A DNA stretch of 46,033 nt from Candidatus Poribacteria bacterium (GTDB lineage Bacteria > Poribacteria > WGA-4E > WGA-3G). The DNA lies in NCBI GenBank assembly GCA_022822275.1, contig JAJEBZ010000091.1, positions 1 to 46,033 of the forward strand, given 5' to 3'. The notes beneath the pieces are model-generated. The model did no database searches. It saw only the letters and a program-made list of their open reading frames with translations, and was not told the origin of the DNA. Shown one piece after another: positions 40,887 to 46,033 of the stretch (within the stretch, counting starts at the first letter, position 1; the number at the start of each line of letters is the position of its first letter). The position numbers were made by a program, and so were the translations under genes.

Positions 40887-43490
40887 TTATTTCACCACAG
40901 AGAATTTACCGGTACTTTGATAACCGTTTCCATCGGTAGCACGGAAGAAATACAAACCCGCGCAGACTTTTTCACCTTGTTGATTTGTACAATCCCATTC
41001 TGATGCGTTATCAAGGACCTTGATTTTGTTACCTGCTATGTCATATATTTCAACGGTTAAGCCGTTTGGGTAGAAGGTTAGGTGTTGGTTCGTTTTTGCT
41101 GCACGGACCGGATTGGGGGCGACCAATACTCTTCGATTCGTGCTATTTGCCACATAATTGAAGGTGCGTCCTTGCCAAATCTTATTACCTGCAATGCCAG
41201 AGGGGGTCATCCCACTAATCTTATAGAGATAGGTACCAGTTGGTGGGAATCCGTTTGTTCGGAGGGTCCCACGCCATTTCGTGGCTGTCTCTTGCGTTAA
41301 GACAACGGTATAATTGTCTCTTTTAGGACTTTCTACTGTGAGTTGCGGGGCACTCTGCAGTGAATGTGTGCTTTGAACTTCAACGTTCCACTCACCTATG
41401 CGATGCGGTTGGGTTGTGATAAAAAAGGACGGGGCACCGTTAGCTGTGGTCAAAGTTGGCGTAATACCATCTGGCACGATACTCGGTGTACCCATAATAC
41501 CTATGGCGTTAACGGGAACAACTGCATAGTAATAATGGACGTTATTTGGATCGTCAAAATCCAGATCAACATCTTGGAAAACGGTGGTATCTTCAAACTG
41601 AGTTTGCGTCACGTTAACACGTCCAACAATAGTTATATCGTCTTCAGGGATGCCATCTCCGTTACGATCAACTGCAGCGCGGACTTCATCAGCAGTTTGA
41701 AAAGGTTCAGGCATATCCGTTTCACTTTCTGCTATGTAACGTTTTCGCACGATTGCAACTTGTTGTATGTCGGTTGGGTCGTCCAAAGTCCATTTGATGA
41801 TTGGACCTCTACTGCCTTGTGAAACTTGCACATCTGCAAGCGTGCCTGATGGCGGAGCACCAGCCGTATAACTGACAGCACCACCAAAAGTACCGCCAGG
41901 TATGATAACTTGCTCTACATCGGGATGCATATTGATAAGGATTAGGGTTATCTCCTTTATGACTCCCCCAAAATCTGTGAAGGTCATCTGTGCTTCTTGC
42001 GAACGATGATAGGTGAATGCTTCCCTGATTTCTGTGAGACCGTTCCGTTTCTTGACGATGAATTTTGCAGCCCATCCCCGCAAACCGGTATTGGCGTGAC
42101 GTGTCAACTCTCTCTCAATATTTCCGAGATCTTCATTTGTCAACAGACTCATATCTATAGGACCGAGGTCTGCACCATCAATTTTGATAGCGAATTCTGG
42201 CATAATCCCAGTAGGACGGAAGACTATGTACCTACAAGCAAAGTGTTCTGGCATTGATTCGGAATTGAAATCTATACTGATAGGATATGTTGTGTGAACA
42301 TCGTTCGGATGAATAGCAACGGGTGGAAATCTCTCTGCATTGACGTACCCCTTGATTTCGGTCGTTGTATTAGCGCGCGTATGTGTAAAATAGTTCCATA
42401 CAGTGAAAGTTTTGAAGGCTTCAGCAAGTGTCGTTCCGTTGTCTGTAAATACATCGTAGAAGTTGCCAAACTCCCTGAAACTACCATCAGTTGTGTTTGC
42501 GTAGACCTGCCGAATAGTATCGTATCCGAACCGTTGTGCCATATAGAGTGCCCATATCACCGAACCGTATTCGTGGTCACCGATACGGCTTTCCAGTGAA
42601 ATATCTGGAATAAGAAACCAGCGACGAAGTTGATGTATGTAATAGTTGTAGGAATTAGTTTCGTTAGGTTCGTCAGGGTCAGGAATAGTGTCTCCATCGT
42701 CAATTACACCGCCATCATAAGTCATGACTTCTATCCAGGTTGCGGATGCCTCCATGAACCATGTTGGCATGTAGGCGTTATATGCGAACTGAATGCCGTG
42801 CAGGAATTCATGCGCGCAGGTTGTTTCAAGGTAACGTTTTCCTTCTGCTTTTCCAACGTAATCGTAAATGCGGGAATTAATCATGAAATAGGGGGCAATG
42901 GTCAGGGCAGTGGACAACACTCGTCCCTCAAACCAGTCTGCGGTAGTGATACCGAGTGCGGGAAAAGTGAAAAGGTAGACATCCATTTTATGGTCACCTC
43001 CGTTCTGTGCTGCCCAAAAATCGGTGTACGGTTTTTTGAATCCCATCAGGTCAATTTGGACGTGATAGGCGCGTTCCATCGCATCCGCACAGAGATCCAC
43101 ATAATCGGGCACCCCGTTGCGCGGGTGAAAATCCTCAAGTGGCGGTGCTTGTGGACCCACGCGTGTATAGTGTAACTTGAAGTGCGGGGTGTTGAAGTGT
43201 TCTGATAGTTGGATATCCCCAAAGAAACTTCCGGGTAGTCCCGGACGTAGAAAAATTGGCTTAAACTCTCTGCGATATATTGACGGAAGGTGCTGCCAAT
43301 TTTTTGCGAGTGTGACAAAACTATCGGTTGCACATTCGGTTATTTCGTTTGGTGTGTATCTCGGTTTGAGTTGGGTAAACCTCCGAGCCGTTTCAATCGC
43401 GTGTTGGAGTTCTTTGTCTGGTGGTATTGCATGTCCTATAGATAGAAATGTGGCAAATAATAGGATAATGGAGATGGCAGTTTTTTTCAT
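40887..43490 (-). CDS. Large secreted metalloprotease-like protein (MXAN_6640 type) with C-terminal sorting-like domain
   Basis: 867 aa with a clear signal peptide (to about residue 21, SIGHA). The catalytic region carries HEFLH at 227-231 (CAHEFLHGIQF) followed by the downstream Glu of WFMEASATW, a gluzincin-like arrangement typical of MXAN_6640-family putative metalloproteases. A fibronectin-like beta region follows (about 550-770). The last 90 residues (PNPVRAAKTNQHLTFYP, VEIYDIAGNKI, GLYFFRATDG) look like a FlgD/T9SS type A C-terminal domain, implying export across the outer membrane or surface display. Proteolytic activity and substrate are inferred only. Confidence 0.85.
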   Translation of the reverse strand: MKKTAISIILLFATFLSIGHAIPPDKELQHAIETARRFTQLKPRYTPNEITECATDSFVTLAKNWQHLPSIYRREFKPIFLRPGLPGSFFGDIQLSEHFNTPHFKLHYTRVGPQAPPLEDFHPRNGVPDYVDLCADAMERAYHVQIDLMGFKKPYTDFWAAQNGGDHKMDVYLFTFPALGITTADWFEGRVLSTALTIAPYFMINSRIYDYVGKAEGKRYLETTCAHEFLHGIQFAYNAYMPTWFMEASATWIEVMTYDGGVIDDGDTIPDPDEPNETNSYNYYIHQLRRWFLIPDISLESRIGDHEYGSVIWALYMAQRFGYDTIRQVYANTTDGSFREFGNFYDVFTDNGTTLAEAFKTFTVWNYFTHTRANTTTEIKGYVNAERFPPVAIHPNDVHTTYPISIDFNSESMPEHFACRYIVFRPTGIMPEFAIKIDGADLGPIDMSLLTNEDLGNIERELTRHANTGLRGWAAKFIVKKRNGLTEIREAFTYHRSQEAQMTFTDFGGVIKEITLILINMHPDVEQVIIPGGTFGGAVSYTAGAPPSGTLADVQVSQGSRGPIIKWTLDDPTDIQQVAIVRKRYIAESETDMPEPFQTADEVRAAVDRNGDGIPEDDITIVGRVNVTQTQFEDTTVFQDVDLDFDDPNNVHYYYAVVPVNAIGIMGTPSIVPDGITPTLTTANGAPSFFITTQPHRIGEWNVEVQSTHSLQSAPQLTVESPKRDNYTVVLTQETATKWRGTLRTNGFPPTGTYLYKISGMTPSGIAGNKIWQGRTFNYVANSTNRRVLVAPNPVRAAKTNQHLTFYPNGLTVEIYDIAGNKIKVLDNASEWDCTNQQGEKVCAGLYFFRATDGNGYQSTGKFSVVK

Positions 43491-43555
43491 TGTTGTGTTT
43501 GATGTATGTTCTGTTATTCCTTGCTATTTAGGCAGCAGGCGTTTCGGATTTCTCC

Positions 43556-43783
43556 TTACGAGATGTACAAAAATCTGCATATTCCACACCTTGCTTCAAA
43601 CCGTTTTTCCTGTCGCCGCATCACAAATTCTTTATAGGTCTCCAGGTCACCAAAGATGGCGACGAGACATGCCTTGGCCTGTCGAATGTCTTCCACTGGG
43701 TTTTTACACATTTCGGTATCGTTGCGTCGATGTAGACTTGAGTACGCTTTGCCTAACGGGTTGGTTTTCATGCTTAAAATCAT
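43556..43783 (-). CDS. Possible small protein (75 aa), unrecognised
   Basis: The sequence is polar and helical (NPVEDIRQAKACLVAIFGDLETYKEF, MRRQEKRFEARCGICRF) and looks more protein-like than neighbouring chance frames. There is no clear ribosome-binding site and no family match from memory. It could be a remnant or a short real gene. Confidence 0.3.
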   Translation of the reverse strand: MILSMKTNPLGKAYSSLHRRNDTEMCKNPVEDIRQAKACLVAIFGDLETYKEFVMRRQEKRFEARCGICRFLYIS

Positions 43784-43865
43784 AACACACAGAGGCGTTG
43801 AAATGCAACATTTTTTAAAGCTTTCTTTAATTCGATTGGAAATGTCTGCTAACTCAGTCCTATAA

Positions 43866-44010
43866 AGGTGCTATGTTTATAAAATACCAAAGCACTCCAC
43901 ATATCGTCCCTACGGGACTAAAGAGGGGTGGGACACGTTTTGCTATAAACATATCGTCCCTACGGGACTGAAGATCGATACCCATATTTTAAATATCCTT
44001 AAATTGACAC
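43866..44010. repeat. Composite hairpin repeat (family F), copy 3
   Basis: Two CGTCCCTACGGGACT units in the same orientation (43905-43919 and 43955-43969), each preceded by an ATA(AA)CATAT-type flank, ending with CCTTAAATTGAC (about 43999). Orientation is opposite to copy 1. Confidence 0.7.
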
Positions 44011-44080
44011 CTATAGTGCGGTTAGGAAACCGCACCTACCGTACTTGCATATCAACTTTCAGTAAATATCAATAACTGAA

Positions 44081-44104
44081 AATTCTTAAAACTAAATAAC
44101 CCTG
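44081..44104. repeat. Solo terminal repeat of family C
   Basis: 24 bp ending ...CTAAATAACCCTG, the inverse of the family C end; no matching left end found nearby. It faces away from the one at 45852-45875. Confidence 0.6.
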
Positions 44105-44130
44105 AAGTAATTAGGTTGAAGAAAACGACT

Positions 44131-44775
44131 CTACTTTTGACTTTTTAGTGATGCCCAAGTTGTTGTTAATTTGTCAGTGGAATGAACAGCATGTGGTTCT
44201 GTACCTTCAATATCGCTTACGTATTCTCCTTCATAAAGGCGGACATGGTCAATCCATACATCAATCGTTTGTGTCCCCATGATGATGCCTGCGCGCGAAT
44301 TCACATCATCCACAGGCATTTCAAAGGTATTATAAAACTCTTTCCATTCTTCAGTTAGATTAATTGATTTTGGAGCATATACGGTCCATGGCACTCCTTG
44401 ATGCATAATGCGGAATGTGATATTTCTCGGTTCTTCACTTTTTGCCCACAGACTATAGGTATAGGTAGTCCCTTTTTCCAATGTAAAGGGTTGTTGATAG
44501 AGTTGTATGTTTCCTAATGCGTTACCTGGTTTATTGATTTTTATATATGCAACGTTTTTCCCGAAGATTGGTTCTGCTTTCCGACCTTCTGTGGTGAAAA
44601 GAGCCTCTGCACTTTCGTGAGTCCAACGGCTCCATTCATTAAGTTGGTTGTCAAAATCACCGTTTTTGAGGATGTTTTCGGGTATTTCCTGTGAATATGC
44701 AAGCATTGTGAAGCTGAGTATCAATAATGGCACAAATGTGCATATTATTGAAGTATTGCATCTACTTATTTTCAT
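44131..44775 (-). CDS. Secreted carbohydrate-binding (CBM_4_9-like) protein
   Basis: Start set at ATG 44775, which has a GGGAGGAAGG ribosome-binding site and opens a signal peptide (TSIICTFVPLLILSFTMLAYS); the open frame continues upstream only through the repeat tail of the neighbouring gene. The 214-aa product has a CBM_4_9-like beta sandwich: NILKNGDFDNQLNEWSRW, LYQQPFTLEKGTTYTYSLWA, DVWIDHVRLYEGE. It binds a carbohydrate, or at least has the fold. Starts 1 bp after the FxLYD lipoprotein stop, so they are coupled. Confidence 0.78.
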   Translation of the reverse strand: MKISRCNTSIICTFVPLLILSFTMLAYSQEIPENILKNGDFDNQLNEWSRWTHESAEALFTTEGRKAEPIFGKNVAYIKINKPGNALGNIQLYQQPFTLEKGTTYTYSLWAKSEEPRNITFRIMHQGVPWTVYAPKSINLTEEWKEFYNTFEMPVDDVNSRAGIIMGTQTIDVWIDHVRLYEGEYVSDIEGTEPHAVHSTDKLTTTWASLKSQK

Positions 44776-44776
44776 C

Positions 44777-45277
44777 TTAGCCTTCCTCCCTTTCGTGTTC
44801 GTTGTCCCCCTCCCCTTTGTGTTCGTTGTCACCTTCCTGATCATGTTCACCGCCTTCTTTTTCGTGTTCGCTGTCACCATGTTCACCAGTGCCGACTTCA
44901 GGGTGTGCAGTCCATCCATCAAAGTCTGTACTTGTTGCCTTGAGCTGTATGGGTCTTTTTTCACCCGGTTTTAGGTCTGATGCGGGAGTCGGTCCCAGTT
45001 CTTTTCCGTTTGATAAGTGGAATTCAACTCTGACCTGCTTTAAGGTTTCTTCAGTCGTGTTTTCTACTGTTCCTGTAAAGGAATTGTCCTCTGCGTTGTA
45101 ATTCAAAATAAGACGCGCCCCATTTCTGACCTTATCGTAGGTTGCGTCTAAGGCAAGTTCAGTGCCTGATTCTTCGTCACCTTCGTCTTTTGATTTTTCT
45201 GTATTGCTTGAACAACCGATAATGACAACGAACAATACGAGGATAATGGATGTGAGAATTCTATGTACGTGATTCAT
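44777..45277 (-). CDS. FxLYD-domain lipoprotein with a His/Glu-rich repeat tail
   Basis: Start set at ATG 45277 (AAAGGAG ribosome-binding site), 7 codons inside the longest frame. Lipobox VVIIGC follows a hydrophobic signal. Residues about 45-115 are an FxLYD domain (ILNYNAEDNSFTGTVENTTEE, QVRVEFHLSNG, LKPGEKRPIQL). The last 35 residues are repeats of Gly, Glu, His and Asp (EHGDSEHEKEGGEHDQEG), likely to bind divalent metal. The DNA of the tail is an 18-nt-like tandem repeat. It precedes the CBM gene by 1 bp, suggesting a surface pair. Confidence 0.75.
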   Translation of the reverse strand: MNHVHRILTSIILVLFVVIIGCSSNTEKSKDEGDEESGTELALDATYDKVRNGARLILNYNAEDNSFTGTVENTTEETLKQVRVEFHLSNGKELGPTPASDLKPGEKRPIQLKATSTDFDGWTAHPEVGTGEHGDSEHEKEGGEHDQEGDNEHKGEGDNEHEREEG

Positions 45278-45352
45278 AAGTGTGCTCCTTTCTGACATAA
45301 TAATTGTGGTGATCTACTTACAGTGTGATAGGTGAATTGTGCTGTTGATTGT

Positions 45353-45705
45353 TTTAATATAACGTAAGTTTGATAAAACAATACAATTTTGAATGTGATG
45401 TTTCGTTAAAGTTCATCTTGGTCGAAAATCAGAACACAGTCCTTGCTCCGTAAGAGCAATATGTTTATAGCAACAATCCTACGCAGCACCCCCGCTCCGT
45501 AGGATCGGTATGTGGCTTCAGCACACATAGCACTCCGCTGGAGTGCAAGAACTTGAAAATCCGATTTTCTATAAACATAGCACTCCGCTGGAGTGCTGCG
45601 ATCTATTCAGCATCAAAATTGGGTAGACGTGATATAACATGTTGGTTTCCTCTAAATCATTGTGTCAACCCACTTTAATATTATTATCAAACTCACGTTT
45701 AATAT
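45353..45705. mobile_element. MITE-like element, family A copy 2
   Basis: Inverted ends AACGTAAGTTTGATAA (45361-45376) and its inverse with one mismatch (45684-45699). TTTAATAT flanks the element on both sides (45353-45360 and 45698-45705), a 6-8 bp duplication depending on where the T run is cut. The body is about 339 bp, longer than copy 1 because it has an extra hairpin unit (GCTCCGTAAGAGC followed by ATATGTTTATAG). The rest aligns closely with 6506-6792. Confidence 0.8.
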
Positions 45706-45851
45706 AATAAAGCATTTAACATATTTGAAGTTGCGGTTTTTCTTGACTTTATTCTATCCTTATCCTTTTTATGTATATCTTCAATGCAAAAGGATTACAA
45801 AGATGTACTTAAAAGATACATTAGAACAGTTTAGTATGCAACTAAAAAATG

Positions 45852-45875
45852 CAGGGTTATTTAGTTTTAAGAATT
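45852..45875. repeat. Solo terminal repeat of family C
   Basis: CAGGGTTATTTAGTTTTAAG and four more bases, the same end as at 31392 and the inverse of 44081-44104. The partner end, if any, lies beyond the window. Confidence 0.55.
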
Positions 45876-45908
45876 ATCAGTTGATGTGTGTTACTTAAAG
45901 TTTATATC

Positions 45909-45985
45909 GTAGGTCGGGTTGTGCATAAGCGAAACCCCACAAGGGTTCGACATGTCGGGTTTCGGGTATGCTCCACCCGACCTAC
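45909..45985. repeat. Inverted repeat GTAGGTCGGGT ... ACCCGACCTAC
   Basis: An 11-bp perfect arm at 45909-45919 and 45975-45985 enclosing GC-rich sequence with further self-complementarity (GGGTT/AACCC-type). Looks like a short dispersed palindromic repeat. Confidence 0.7.
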
Positions 45986-46033
45986 CACACCAAATAAATA
46001 TTAACGGTTGTTATAAAAAAAAAACAAAACACC

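Larger units (their letters stand above)
43491..44130. other. Mostly non-coding 0.64 kb with hairpin repeats
   Basis: Contains one weak minus-strand frame (43556-43783), the third composite hairpin cluster (43866-44010), a GTGCGGTTAGG/CCGCACC hairpin near 44016-44036 and a solo family C end (44081-44104). Confidence 0.6.
45278..46033. other. Gene-free end of the window, mainly repeats
   Basis: Contains family A copy 2, a solo family C end and a hairpin element at 45909-45985. The reading frame at 45662-45898 runs through repeats and has no ribosome-binding site. Confidence 0.65.

Noticed and set aside
42630-43175. 181-aa plus-strand reading frame
   Set aside because: Lies wholly inside the well-supported minus-strand metalloprotease gene and encodes no recognisable domain.
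44776-44964. N-terminal extension of the CBM protein frame (63 residues rich in Asn-Thr-Lys-Gly)
   Set aside because: It is an out-of-frame reading of the lipoprotein's His/Glu repeat DNA. The internal ATG at 44775 has a strong ribosome-binding site and opens a signal peptide.
44081-45875. Inverted family C ends around the CBM/FxLYD gene pair looked like a composite transposon
   Set aside because: The outer edges of the repeats (CAGGG) face inward toward the genes, so the genes lie between two separate elements rather than inside one. No transposase is present.
45662-45898. 78-aa reading frame near the end of the window
   Set aside because: It crosses the right end of family A copy 2 and a family C end and has no ribosome-binding site; composition reflects AT-rich DNA.

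Overview
The window looks like a chromosomal segment of an uncultivated, diderm (Gram-negative-type) bacterium. The support is several lipobox and signal-peptide proteins, OmpA-like domains, a GspC-like secretion component and a Tat-exported DUF4159 protein. The mix of DUF4159, an MXAN_6640-like metalloprotease with a FlgD/T9SS-like C-terminus, myo-inositol catabolism and intergenic hairpin repeats reminds me of Candidatus Poribacteria or relatives. That placement is inference, because no rRNA or other taxonomic marker is present.

Layout. 0.1-2.9 kb: a small membrane protein, then a tight pterin cluster (tandem-fused PTPS, GTP cyclohydrolase I, short-chain dehydrogenase) that could make a tetrahydropterin. 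2.9-5.6 kb: two tandem CNNM/CorC-type membrane proteins on the minus strand. 5.8-13.7 kb: sugar and inositol catabolism (KDPG-type aldolase, IolC-like kinase, IolD) interleaved with a Ser/Thr kinase and an AlbA_2/Schlafen-like gene pair. 13.7-15.2 kb: rlmB and radC, convergent. 15.2-16.1 kb: repeats. 16.1-20.2 kb: an envelope cluster with a small membrane protein, a TPR protein, a frameshifted secreted zinc metalloprotease and a GspC-like protein. 20.2-24.3 kb: a strong consensus promoter followed by two STAS proteins, a universal-stress protein and a multi-PAS histidine kinase. 24.6-28.9 kb: an AT-rich accessory island with a DNA methyltransferase-HNH fusion, a divergent second methyltransferase with a small winged-helix partner, two membrane proteins (one RipA/SLATT-like) and a decayed IS1595/ISXO2 transposase. 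28.9-31.3 kb: the signalling theme resumes with a receiver, a receiver-PP2C phosphatase, an RsbW-like kinase and a third STAS protein. 31.8-37.3 kb: a solute-binding/OmpA protein, a VWA protein, a second solute-binding/OmpA protein and a Tat-exported DUF4159 protein. 37.9-45.3 kb: a small cytosolic protein, an FAD-dependent oxidoreductase, a lipoprotein, a large secreted metalloprotease, and a CBM/FxLYD lipoprotein pair.

How the parts work together. The STAS/PP2C/RsbW genes form a partner-switching circuit with no sigma factor in view, apparently split by the accessory island. The SBP-OmpA/VWA/SBP-OmpA genes look like an envelope-anchored ligand-sensing or capture complex with no permease, and are the best candidate for an undescribed system. 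The tandem PTPS has a notable active-site arrangement: each half has lost a different catalytic residue, so one working site could form only at the interface between halves.

The longer intergenic gaps are largely built from several families of small inverted-repeat elements, some with target-site duplications, and in one case one element inserted inside another. No rRNA, tRNA or CRISPR array was recognised.
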